Positions 56,057 through 63,195 of a stretch of DNA of 64,000 nucleotides are shown here, piece after piece; position 1 is the stretch's first letter, and each line of letters begins with the position of its first letter. A model generated the notes under the pieces. That model did no database searches, was not told the DNA's origin, and saw nothing but the letters and a program-made list of their open reading frames with translations. This DNA is from Gangjinia marincola (lineage in GTDB: Bacteria; Bacteroidota; Bacteroidia; Flavobacteriales; Flavobacteriaceae). The DNA lies in assembly GCF_039523415.1 (NCBI RefSeq), contig NZ_BAAAFG010000016.1, positions 372,001 to 436,000 of the forward strand. Direction: 5' to 3'. The translations under genes and the position numbers were made by a program.

Positions 56057-56078
56057 AATTAGACAGACCAATCTATAT
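56057..56078. promoter_or_regulatory. TetR-type operator before SRPBCC gene 56106
   Basis: AATTAGA - CAGACCAA - TCTATAT; read on the other strand ATATAGA - TTGGTCTG - TCTAATT, matching the other sites. It lies 28 bp before the SRPBCC start. Confidence 0.65.
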
Positions 56079-56105
56079 AATTAATCCTAATTTAAATCTT
56101 AAACA

Positions 56106-56522
56106 ATGAAAAAAAGAATTGAAACCGTAAATCAAGTCAATGCGCCATTAGCTAAAGTATGGGCAAAAGTGGAGCCAGGAACCCATATGGACAAATGGAT
56201 GCCTATTATTGAAACCTGTTCTGTAGAAGGTAACAAACGCGTTTGTACCACACCAGAAGGTGCCACTTTATATGAAACTATTCAGGCCGATGCCGAAAAT
56301 AAAGTCTTTAAATACAGTATCGACAAGCAAGATTTTATGCCTATAAGCGATATTGAAGGGACCATTACCCTAAGAGAAAATGGAGACAATACCACGATGC
56401 ATTGGGATGTTGATTTTGAAATCTCTGAAGAAAATGAGCCAGCTTTTCCTGAAATAAAGAAAAACATTGAGGGAATCTATCAAATGGCCGCAGTAAGCCT
56501 TGCAGAATTTGCAAATGCATAA
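56106..56522 (+). CDS. SRPBCC family protein
   Basis: A 138-residue SRPBCC protein without signal peptide ('RIETVNQVNAPLAKVWAKVEPGTHMDKWMPIIETCSVEG', 'VCTTPEGATLYETIQ', 'GTITLRENGDNTTMHWDVDFE'). It follows a TetR operator. The hairpin at 56535-56560 separates it from the next SRPBCC gene, so expression of the downstream genes may be attenuated. Confidence 0.88.
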   Translation: MKKRIETVNQVNAPLAKVWAKVEPGTHMDKWMPIIETCSVEGNKRVCTTPEGATLYETIQADAENKVFKYSIDKQDFMPISDIEGTITLRENGDNTTMHWDVDFEISEENEPAFPEIKKNIEGIYQMAAVSLAEFANA

Positions 56523-56534
56523 TTATAAACTAAA

Positions 56535-56560
56535 TACCGTCTGCTTTAATGTAGACGGTA
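56535..56560 (+). terminator. Hairpin after SRPBCC gene 56106
   Basis: TACCGTCT (56535-56542) and AGACGGTA (56553-56560) are perfect arms around a 10-nt loop, followed by ATTTATC. It acts as a terminator or attenuator within the SRPBCC gene series. Confidence 0.55.
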
Positions 56561-56576
56561 ATTTATCTCAAAATGA

Positions 56577-57062
56577 ATGGAAAAAATAACCGCAACACTT
56601 ACAATGCCCTTTTTAAAGGAAGAAGTTTGGGCAGTATTGGATGACTTTGACAATATCCACATTTGGAACCCAGGATTAAAGGATTCTTATAGTACATCTT
56701 CTGACAAAAAAACAGGTTTAGCAGCACAAAGACACTGCGACCTGGCACCTTTTGGTTCATTTGAAGAACGAATCACGGAATATATTCCCAACGAAAAAAT
56801 GGTCATTGAGATTTATGACGGCGCTAAACTACCACCAATTAAGAATATGGGTGGTGTTATCACGCTAACCGAAGTAGGCAATCGCACTAATGTTTCCTTT
56901 ACATTTCACTATGAAACTAAAGGGTTGATGGGTAAGATAATGAATCCGATAATGGTAAAGCCGAAGATGACTGAAGGAACAGAGAATTTCCTAAACGGAT
57001 TGGAGCATTATCTTAAGACAGGACGAAAAATCACCAAACAAGAACTCAAGAAAGTAAGCTAA
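56577..57062 (+). CDS. SRPBCC family protein
   Basis: A 161-residue SRPBCC protein without signal peptide. 'ITATLTMPFLKEEVWAVLDDFDNIHIWNPGLKDSYSTSS', 'GLAAQRHCDLAPFGSFEERITEYIPNEKMVIEIYDGAKLPPIKNMGGVITLTEV', and the C-terminal helix 'GTENFLNGLEHYLKTGRK' are typical. Its stop is directly followed by the Cdd1-like gene start (no gap). Confidence 0.88.
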   Translation: MEKITATLTMPFLKEEVWAVLDDFDNIHIWNPGLKDSYSTSSDKKTGLAAQRHCDLAPFGSFEERITEYIPNEKMVIEIYDGAKLPPIKNMGGVITLTEVGNRTNVSFTFHYETKGLMGKIMNPIMVKPKMTEGTENFLNGLEHYLKTGRKITKQELKKVS

Positions 57063-57425
57063 ATGACTTTCAATCGTGAAGATGGCATCAAAGAGTTAAA
57101 AACCCTGCCACGTATAGGCGATAAACTAGCCAGTATTTTATGGCGTATTGGAATTCACTCGATAAGCGACCTAAAGTTTCAAAGTGCTGAGGAATTGTAC
57201 GAACGCTATAACACATTAATTGGTAAGAAAGGCAATCGCGCCCTGATGTACATTGTGCGTTGTGGAATTTATGTGTCTTGTGTACCAGAACAACTTCGCG
57301 AGAAAGAAAAACTACAGTGGTTTTATTGGAACGACTTAAAGAACCCTAAATGTGTTAGTGAGCTAGAGACCATTCAAAATGAATTGGGAATCTTAGTCAC
57401 TTCCCAGAAAGCAAAATCTAAATAA
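57063..57425 (+). CDS. Cdd1-like helix-hairpin-helix protein
   Basis: A 120-residue protein with a helix-hairpin-helix start ('KELKTLPRIGDKLASILWRIGIHSISDLKFQSAEELYERY') and the Cdd1/pathogenicity-locus pattern 'NTLIGKKGNRALMYIVRCGIYVS'. Proteins of this type are small and mostly uncharacterised, and the helix-hairpin-helix may bind DNA. Its link to the SRPBCC neighbours is by position only. Confidence 0.75.
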   Translation: MTFNREDGIKELKTLPRIGDKLASILWRIGIHSISDLKFQSAEELYERYNTLIGKKGNRALMYIVRCGIYVSCVPEQLREKEKLQWFYWNDLKNPKCVSELETIQNELGILVTSQKAKSK

Positions 57426-57443
57426 TAATTAAAAACAAGTAAA

Positions 57444-57956
57444 ATGAAAAAAGTAAATATGGTGAACCTATTAATAGCCGTAGTGTTGGTATTCGGTTTT
57501 AATCAATTGAATGCACAAAACCCAGACGCTAGGCTAGTTAAAACTAAAATCGTAAACAAAAGTGTAGATGCCGTATGGGAAGTTGTGCGCGACCTTGATG
57601 CCGTGGCAGACCATTCGTCGCTTATAGGAAGCTTAACACTCGAAGGTGGAAACCAAGCAGGTGCCACACGTGTATGCTATACACCAGACAAATCTGGATT
57701 TTTCAAAGAAAATATTATTGCGTTTGATGATGATAAACGTAGTTACTCGTATGCTATCGTAGAAGGTACGCCGACAAAAAATATGGTCAATAACTTTAAA
57801 GTCGTCGACCTTGGCTATAACAAGAGTATGATTGTATGGTGGTCTAATTACGAGTCTTTTGTAGAAAATCCTCAAATGACAGAAGAACAATTTATTGCGT
57901 TTATGGATGGCGCAATTCAAGAATGGACGGGTAATATGGCCGTAGCTGCAAAGTAA
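57444..57956 (+). CDS. Exported SRPBCC family protein
   Basis: A 170-residue protein with a signal peptide (VNLLIAVVLVFGFNQLNAQ). It is a paralogue of the gene at 54317 with near-identical blocks ('MVNNFKVVDLGY', 'SMIVW', 'ENPQMTEEQF'). One copy is under the ECF-type promoter and this one is in the TetR-linked operon, which suggests the same role under two controls. It ends with a strong terminator. Confidence 0.88.
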   Translation: MKKVNMVNLLIAVVLVFGFNQLNAQNPDARLVKTKIVNKSVDAVWEVVRDLDAVADHSSLIGSLTLEGGNQAGATRVCYTPDKSGFFKENIIAFDDDKRSYSYAIVEGTPTKNMVNNFKVVDLGYNKSMIVWWSNYESFVENPQMTEEQFIAFMDGAIQEWTGNMAVAAK

Positions 57957-57964
57957 TAGTTGTC

Positions 57965-57991
57965 AAAGAGGATGTTTGTAGCATCCTCTTT
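57965..57991 (+). terminator. Strong rho-independent terminator
   Basis: AAAGAGGATG (57965-57974) pairs with CATCCTCTTT (57982-57991) around a 7-nt loop and is followed by GTTTTAATC. It ends the SRPBCC/Cdd1 operon. Confidence 0.85.
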
Positions 57992-58008
57992 GTTTTAATC
58001 TTAATTCT

Positions 58009-59010
58009 ATGAACACTATCATAAAATTTAACAAGGCTGAAGGTCCGGAAAGTCTTAAATCCATAAACGAGGCGATTCCTATTCCTGGTCAGGATGAAGT
58101 TATCGTACAAATGAAAGCAGCCGGACTCAATCGTTCCGAACATATGTATATGAGTGGAGTTTACGTGATACAGCCAGAATTCCCCTCTAAAATTGGAACA
58201 GAAGGAGCAGGTATTATTCATAGCGTTGGTAAGAATGTTACCGATTTCAAAATTGGCGATAAAGTTTGCGTTACCCCAAATATGCTACCGAATGAATATG
58301 GTGTTTTAGGTAACTATATAGTGGCACCAAAGGAAGCCGTAGTAAGCATCCCAGAAGGGTTGGATTATACTGAAGCTGCATCCATTTGGATGTCGTTGTC
58401 CACGGCCTATTGTGCATTGGTTATCAACGGTGGTCTCAAAGAAAATGCGAATCAAAAAGTTGTGGTGACTGCCGCAAGTAGCGCCATAGGTGCTGCTATT
58501 ATACAAATGGCAAAAAGATATGGAGCAACTGTAATAGCAACATCTAGAAAAGATACAAAGGATGATTTTCTAAAAGAAAATGGAGCAGATTTTATAATTC
58601 ATACGGATACTGAAAACTTAACAGAAAAAATCTTTGAATATACAAATGAAGATGGATTTGATATTGCAATAGACTTCGTGTTAGGAGACTTTACTGCGGA
58701 ACTTGCAAACGCGGCCGCAACTGAGGCAACCATTATTGCTGGAGGTCTTTTATCTATGGAAGTTCCACAAATCCCGTTTTTTCCTTTGGTAATGAAGAAT
58801 TTAAAACTGACGAGTTTTCACGTAGTTTTTCATTTATTCAGAAAGCCCAGAATATTCGAAGAAGCCAAAAAAGAAATATTGGACGGTTTAAAAAACAAGA
58901 AATATTGGCCTGTTTTAGACAAGGTTTTTATGCTGGAACAAACAATACAAGCTTATCAATACCTGAAATCTGGTGTTCAAAAAGGTAAGGTTATCATCAA
59001 AATAGATTAA
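58009..59010 (+). CDS. MDR-family quinone oxidoreductase-like protein
   Basis: A 333-residue medium-chain dehydrogenase/reductase. The N-terminal catalytic-type domain is 'FNKAEGPESLKSINEAIPIPGQDEVIVQMKAAGLNRSEHMYMSG', then 'IGTEGAGIIHSVGKNV--FKIGDKV'. The Rossmann part is 'VVVTAASSAIGAAIIQMAKRYGATVIAT'. The zinc-ligand cysteines of alcohol dehydrogenases are absent, so it belongs to the zinc-independent quinone or enone reductase group. Ligand unknown. It might reduce electrophilic enones in the same stress response, but this is inference. Confidence 0.86.
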   Translation: MNTIIKFNKAEGPESLKSINEAIPIPGQDEVIVQMKAAGLNRSEHMYMSGVYVIQPEFPSKIGTEGAGIIHSVGKNVTDFKIGDKVCVTPNMLPNEYGVLGNYIVAPKEAVVSIPEGLDYTEAASIWMSLSTAYCALVINGGLKENANQKVVVTAASSAIGAAIIQMAKRYGATVIATSRKDTKDDFLKENGADFIIHTDTENLTEKIFEYTNEDGFDIAIDFVLGDFTAELANAAATEATIIAGGLLSMEVPQIPFFPLVMKNLKLTSFHVVFHLFRKPRIFEEAKKEILDGLKNKKYWPVLDKVFMLEQTIQAYQYLKSGVQKGKVIIKID

Positions 59011-59017
59011 AATAATG

Positions 59018-59041
59018 ATTCCGCTTTCGCGAAAGCGGAAT
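59018..59041. repeat. 24-bp perfect palindrome, CGCTTTCGCGAAAGCG family
   Basis: ATTCCGCTTTCG and CGAAAGCGGAAT are exact reverse complements with no loop. It is the longest copy of the palindrome in this window and lies 7 bp after the MDR gene. Confidence 0.85.
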
Positions 59042-59097
59042 GCTAGCAAATTTCAGTTACTAAATAGCTACAATAGTAAAAGTGAAAATTCAAAAGA

Positions 59098-60096
59098 ATG
59101 AAAAATAAAATAAACAACTTACGAAGTCTTATAATCATCCTAGTCAGTGCATTTGCCGTAATTTCCTGTAGTGACGACGATGACAATAATGCGGGTAATG
59201 AAAACCAACTCCTTTTACAGCATAGGGCTAACCTAAATTCTGTTGAAGTATCCGGTAATACAATGGCATATTTAGAATATGGTCCGACTAATGGTGAAGT
59301 GTTGATTCTATTTCACGGGATTCCTACATCATCATTTCTTTATAGAAACGTTGCAGAGCAAATAGCATCTCAGAGTGGTTACAGAGTGATTGCACCTGAT
59401 TTCTTAGGTTTTGGCGCCAGCGATAAACCACAAACAGCAGGTTTGTATACGCTAAGTGCTCAGGCCACACGGATGTACGAGTTCGCAGATGCTCTTAATA
59501 TCGATAATTTCGTATTAGGACTTCACGACATTGGCGGTGTCATAGGCACTGAAATGATGAAACAAGATACATCGAGAATTGATGGACTTATCGTTGCCGA
59601 CACTTCAGTTTGGTTCGAAGGTGTTACACCTAGTGCTACTAATGCCCAAATATTTTCAGGACAAGCCACTCCAGAAGAAGTATGGTCCCAATTAAATAAT
59701 TATGAGTTTGCAGAATTCACCACTAATGAATTTCTAATAATGGGTCTTACCAATGATGCGCTCATCACTGACGAATTTTTGGAAGCCTACACGATTCCCA
59801 TTAACGAGGGTGCATCTCAAGCTTACATTGACTTTTTTAAAACTATTGGTGGTATTTTAGGAGATCCATCAGGAACAGATGAATTATTACAAAACTTTAA
59901 TAAACCCGTTGCCATTATCTGGGGACAAGATGACGCCTTTTTCGATGTCAATATTGTGGCAGCGCGCTATGAAGCTCAATTTGCTGTACCACAAAATAGA
60001 ATTACTATTGTGCCTAATGCCGGACATTATATCCAGGAAGAAGCACCAGATGAGTATATCAATGCGGTTGTGGAATTTTTGGATGAGGCGTTTTAA
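59098..60096 (+). CDS. Exported alpha/beta hydrolase, epoxide hydrolase/dehalogenase-like lipoprotein
   Basis: A 332-residue lipoprotein (Cys24 followed by SDDDDN, an acidic stretch of the surface-export type). The alpha/beta hydrolase fold has 'LILFHGIPTSSFLYRNVAEQIA', 'YRVIAPDFLGFGASDKP', the nucleophile Asp in LHDIGGVIG, and catalytic His in 'NAGHYIQEEAPD'. An Asp nucleophile points to epoxide hydrolase or dehalogenase chemistry. The Trp that follows the nucleophile in haloalkane dehalogenases is Ile here, so epoxide hydrolysis or other ester/epoxide chemistry is more likely. Confidence 0.83.
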   Translation: MKNKINNLRSLIIILVSAFAVISCSDDDDNNAGNENQLLLQHRANLNSVEVSGNTMAYLEYGPTNGEVLILFHGIPTSSFLYRNVAEQIASQSGYRVIAPDFLGFGASDKPQTAGLYTLSAQATRMYEFADALNIDNFVLGLHDIGGVIGTEMMKQDTSRIDGLIVADTSVWFEGVTPSATNAQIFSGQATPEEVWSQLNNYEFAEFTTNEFLIMGLTNDALITDEFLEAYTIPINEGASQAYIDFFKTIGGILGDPSGTDELLQNFNKPVAIIWGQDDAFFDVNIVAARYEAQFAVPQNRITIVPNAGHYIQEEAPDEYINAVVEFLDEAF

Positions 60097-60417
60097 TTAG
60101 AATCAGATTATTCTGCAAATAATCAACTTGATAAAGGTTCTGGTTTGTAGTTGTTTAACTATCACCCTTGATCCTGTTGTCGCAAACTATGAGGATTGAA
60201 TTCTTAAAATTAACGCTCATATAAAAAAAAGCTTTTAAGATACTTCTGATGCCTTTTACTCGGAATTAAAGTAATTTTATATGATGTAATTTAAGATTCT
60301 TATATATTGATACCTAGATTTATTGAAGAAAGAACGTCGACAACTTATGTTACAAATGATTTTTCTAAAAGTTGTCACATATTCCAAATAGCTGCATCTA
60401 AGTAAAAAGACATTTCT
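60097..60417. other. Intergenic region before the ECF sigma gene
   Basis: A 321-bp gap. It holds the ECF-type promoter at 60371-60401. A poorer version of the same layout (GTTGTCGCA at 60178) is too degenerate to call. No small gene with clear features was seen. Confidence 0.5.
60371..60401 (+). promoter_or_regulatory. ECF-type promoter of the sigma factor gene
   Basis: GTTGTCACA (60371-60379), a 16-base spacer, and ATCTAA (60396-60401), 16 bp before the ATG. The same arrangement at 54855-54885 (minus) and 61892-61922 suggests autoregulation by the encoded sigma factor. Confidence 0.75.
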
Positions 60418-61296
60418 ATGGACAATCCTTTCTTAAAAGAATATAGAAGCGACAAAACTGATATACAATTAGTAGAAGAAGCGCAAAATGGCAACAAAAA
60501 AGCGCTGGAAGACCTCATTCTCAAACATCAGCCCTATATCTATAACGTCGCTTGGAAAATGGTGCGTCATCCTTCTGATGCCGAAGACCTAACTCAAGAG
60601 GCTACGATAAAAATTATTACAACCCTTGCTCAGTTTCAGGGTAAAAGTTCGTTTAGAACTTGGGCGTATCGAATAGTGGCAAATCATTTCTTAATGTCCA
60701 AACGACGCCCTAATGAGTCTGTTTTTGAGAGCTTCGATAAAATGGCGCAAGGTCTCGATATGACACCAGACCATTCACTAACTGAACAGGAACAAAAGGA
60801 AAATAAAGAGTTCATCAAAGAAATGAACTACAGCTGTATGAGCGGTATGTTACTTTGCCTGACTAGAGAGCAACGATTAGTTTATATATTGGGAGAGATG
60901 TTTAATGCTGACCATAATCTGGGTTCTGAAATACTTGAAATTTCAAAAGACAATTTCAGACAGCGTTTATCAAGAGCGCGTAAGGACATCTTTAATTTTA
61001 TGAATGAAAAATGTGGGCTTGTGAATAAATCAAATCCTTGCAGATGTCATAAAAAGGTAACTTTTGCTTTAAACAATAAAGTAATTGATAGTAAAAATCT
61101 ACTATTTAATCGTGAAGAGTTTTCTAAGTTTAAAAATGAAATAAAAGGAGATGCCGATGATATGATGGAAATCATTGATGACAAATATGCAGAACTCTAT
61201 GGGCAGTTGCCTTATAAAAAAGATTTTGATAAAAAGACTTTTTTGGCAGACATCGTAAATGATGACCATATTAAGAATTTAATGAAATTGAACTAA
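60418..61296 (+). CDS. ECF sigma-70 factor with C-terminal extension
   Basis: A 292-residue sigma factor. Sigma region 2 is 'LEDLILKHQPYIYNVAWKMVRHPSDAEDLTQEATIKIITTLAQFQGKSSFRTWAYRIVANHF', and region 4 is about 140-190 ('CLTREQRLVYILGEMFNADHNLGSEILEISKDNFRQRLSRARKDIFNFM'). About 100 residues follow that are not in minimal ECF factors, starting with a CGLVNKSNPCRCHKK cluster that could bind zinc. No anti-sigma gene is adjacent, so this tail may regulate activity. Its stop overlaps the DinB-like start (TAATG). It is the likely reader of the GTTGTCACA-N16-ATCTAA promoters. Confidence 0.9.
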   Translation: MDNPFLKEYRSDKTDIQLVEEAQNGNKKALEDLILKHQPYIYNVAWKMVRHPSDAEDLTQEATIKIITTLAQFQGKSSFRTWAYRIVANHFLMSKRRPNESVFESFDKMAQGLDMTPDHSLTEQEQKENKEFIKEMNYSCMSGMLLCLTREQRLVYILGEMFNADHNLGSEILEISKDNFRQRLSRARKDIFNFMNEKCGLVNKSNPCRCHKKVTFALNNKVIDSKNLLFNREEFSKFKNEIKGDADDMMEIIDDKYAELYGQLPYKKDFDKKTFLADIVNDDHIKNLMKLN

Positions 61297-61817
61297 TGAA
61301 ATTGACTAAAAAGATAGCTGCAATACTAACCTTATTATGTACCTCTTGGATGCCTATGACAGCGCAACAATCATCGTTTAAGAAAGAATTTTCAAAGAAG
61401 TGGAAAAACAGTCTGGAATATACAATTGATGTAGCCCAAAAAATGCCAGAATCATCCTATAGCTATAAGCCCACAGAAGACGTTCGTTCTTTTGGGGAGC
61501 AAATGGTACACATAGGAGAGGGAATGGCCTACATAGGAAACTCAGCTTTGGATTTCCAGACAGTGCCGCAGCCCGCAAATACGAATGATAAGGATGCTAT
61601 TATCACTTATCTCAAGAAGCAATACAATGCGCTAAGTGAGGCTGCTGAAACCAAAGATGCGTCTTATTTTGAAGAAACCACATCCTTTTGGGCTGGCCGG
61701 ATGAGTCGTAGAAAGATTTTGAATATCGTTTTTAATCACTGTACACATCACCGTGCTCAAGCAATCGTTCATCTGCGAATGAAAGGAATAAAAGCACCCA
61801 GCTATATCGCTTGGTAA
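61296..61817 (+). CDS. Exported DinB-like protein
   Basis: A 173-residue protein with a signal peptide (IAAILTLLCTSWMPMTAQ) and a DinB four-helix domain. His metal-site pattern: 'GEQMVHIGEGMAYIG' and 'FNHCTHHRAQAIVHLRMKGIKAPSYIAW'. It shares the terminal PSYxxW with the cytoplasmic gene at 55556. It is translationally coupled to the ECF sigma gene, so it is probably part of the response or a sensor linked to it. Confidence 0.86.
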   Translation: MKLTKKIAAILTLLCTSWMPMTAQQSSFKKEFSKKWKNSLEYTIDVAQKMPESSYSYKPTEDVRSFGEQMVHIGEGMAYIGNSALDFQTVPQPANTNDKDAIITYLKKQYNALSEAAETKDASYFEETTSFWAGRMSRRKILNIVFNHCTHHRAQAIVHLRMKGIKAPSYIAW

Positions 61818-61891
61818 TAATTTTATAGTCACCCTATATTCGAAATACCTGGACGTTTGTTCAGGTTTTTTTATGGGATTTCTCGGCTAAA

Positions 61892-61922
61892 GTTGTCACA
61901 CCATTACATATTCTGAATCTAA
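61892..61922 (+). promoter_or_regulatory. ECF-type promoter of the SRPBCC-SRPBCC-SnoaL operon
   Basis: GTTGTCACA (61892-61900), 16-base spacer, ATCTAA (61917-61922), followed by GTATAAAC. The start codon is 70 bp downstream. A GCTTTCGCGAAAGC palindrome (61958-61971) lies in the leader. Confidence 0.78.
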
Positions 61923-61957
61923 GTATAAACAATAACGCAAAAAGCAATGAAGATTAC

Positions 61958-61971
61958 GCTTTCGCGAAAGC
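61958..61971. repeat. GCTTTCGCGAAAGC palindrome in ECF-operon leader
   Basis: A perfect 14-bp palindrome, extended by one base to CGCTTTCGCGAAAGC, 21 bp before the SRPBCC start codon. It would form a hairpin in the leader RNA. Confidence 0.7.
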
Positions 61972-61991
61972 AAATAAATACTTAGAAAATA

Positions 61992-62495
61992 ATGAAAATT
62001 AACAAAACCCTTCAAGTAAACGCACCTGCCAGCAAAGTTTGGGAAGTGCTCTATACCAATTATGGAGATGCCTGCCATTGGGCAAGTACGGTTAACGAGT
62101 CTAAAGAACGTGAAGTAGCCGGTAGCGATTACATAGGCAGAACCTGTTCAACAGTTTTTGGAGATGTGAGTGAAATCATTGACAGAGCCGATGAAGAAAA
62201 GATGGAACTACAATACCACCTGGATGACACACCTTTTATAATGAAGGCAGCGACTGCAAAATGGAAGGTTAAACCAACAAGCATTAACGCATCAGAGGTA
62301 ACAATGGACTTAGACGTCACACTTGCAACCATACCAGCATTGTTGATGGGATGGATGATCAGGCCAAAAATGCGAAAGGATATTTACCAAACCCTTGAGG
62401 ATTTAAAATATTATATCGAAACTGGAAAACAATCTGAAGTAAAAATCAATTCTGACGCAAAATATTTCAAGAAAAAAGGCAAAAAAGCCGCATAA
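61992..62495 (+). CDS. SRPBCC family protein (cytoplasmic)
   Basis: A 167-residue SRPBCC protein without signal peptide ('KINKTLQVNAPASKVWEVLYTNYGDACHWASTVNES', 'SDYIGRTCSTVFGDVSEIIDRA', final helix 'DIYQTLEDLKYYIETGKQ'). It belongs to the same subfamily as the genes at 50186 and 50836. First gene of the operon driven by the ECF-type promoter. Confidence 0.88.
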   Translation: MKINKTLQVNAPASKVWEVLYTNYGDACHWASTVNESKEREVAGSDYIGRTCSTVFGDVSEIIDRADEEKMELQYHLDDTPFIMKAATAKWKVKPTSINASEVTMDLDVTLATIPALLMGWMIRPKMRKDIYQTLEDLKYYIETGKQSEVKINSDAKYFKKKGKKAA

Positions 62496-62509
62496 CTTTT
62501 TAAAATTAA

Positions 62510-63136
62510 ATGAAGATGAATAAAACAATAAAATCAGTAGTTGCAGTTGCCGTTCTGGCGCTTTTCAGCACAGTAGCAACAGCACAAAATATGGAAAAGA
62601 GTTTCCGCACCGTAAAAGTAGAAATGAAAATTAATGCACCAGCAGAACGTGTGTGGGAAGCAATGGTGTTGGATTACGGAGAAATATCAAATTTTTCTCC
62701 TTACATCTACACTTCTGAATACACAAACGGTTCTCTAAAAGGAGAAGTAGGCGCTAAGCGAAAGTGCAACTTCAACGAAAAAGGAACACAATGGTCTCAC
62801 GAACGCATTGTAGAAATAGACAGGGAAAATATGGTCATGCGAAATGTCGTTTTTGACGGCGCAAAACTGCCATTAAATTTTGATAATTCCCAAGCGTTTT
62901 ATCGCGTAAGAAATAATGGAGATGGTACATCTACAGCATCTTACGAATTTCAATTTCGCACAAAACCAGCAATTTTAGGCTTTATTGCAAAAGGAGGATT
63001 TAAAAAACAGATGTCCGGTACGCTAGTAGGCCTCAAACATTACATTGAAACAGGAGAACGTGTTACAGGCGGTACGGATAAGTACAAAGAAATTAAGGAT
63101 AAATATCCGAAGGCAACCGTTTTGAAAACAAAATAA
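62510..63136 (+). CDS. Exported SRPBCC family protein
   Basis: A 208-residue protein with a signal peptide (SVVAVAVLALFSTVATAQ). The SRPBCC domain 'KVEMKINAPAERVWEAMVLDYGEISNFSPYIYTSEYTNG', 'GEVGAKRKCNFNEKGTQWSHERIVEIDRENMVMRNVVFDGAKLP' and 'GLKHYIETGERV' resembles domain 2 of the tandem protein at 50836. It lies 14 bp after the previous gene. A second ATG two codons downstream is an alternative start. Confidence 0.88.
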   Translation: MKMNKTIKSVVAVAVLALFSTVATAQNMEKSFRTVKVEMKINAPAERVWEAMVLDYGEISNFSPYIYTSEYTNGSLKGEVGAKRKCNFNEKGTQWSHERIVEIDRENMVMRNVVFDGAKLPLNFDNSQAFYRVRNNGDGTSTASYEFQFRTKPAILGFIAKGGFKKQMSGTLVGLKHYIETGERVTGGTDKYKEIKDKYPKATVLKTK

Positions 63137-63195
63137 TGGTTATTTGTCAACATTTGAGAATGGTCAATTTAAATAAAATTAAAAACAGAAATAAA

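Noticed and set aside
57960..57991. GTTGTCAAA with a 15-16 base spacer, resembling the ECF promoter
   Set aside because: The sequence is fully explained by the strong terminator hairpin after the SRPBCC gene, and the -35 and -10 parts do not match.
60178..60210. GTTGTCGCA followed by an ATTCTTAA-like element
   Set aside because: The spacing and both elements deviate from the three good promoters; a true copy lies 190 bp downstream.
63136..63195. Upstream ATG for the SnoaL-like protein
   Set aside because: The added residues have no family similarity and the ATG overlaps the preceding stop codon; ATG 63196 gives the normal family length.
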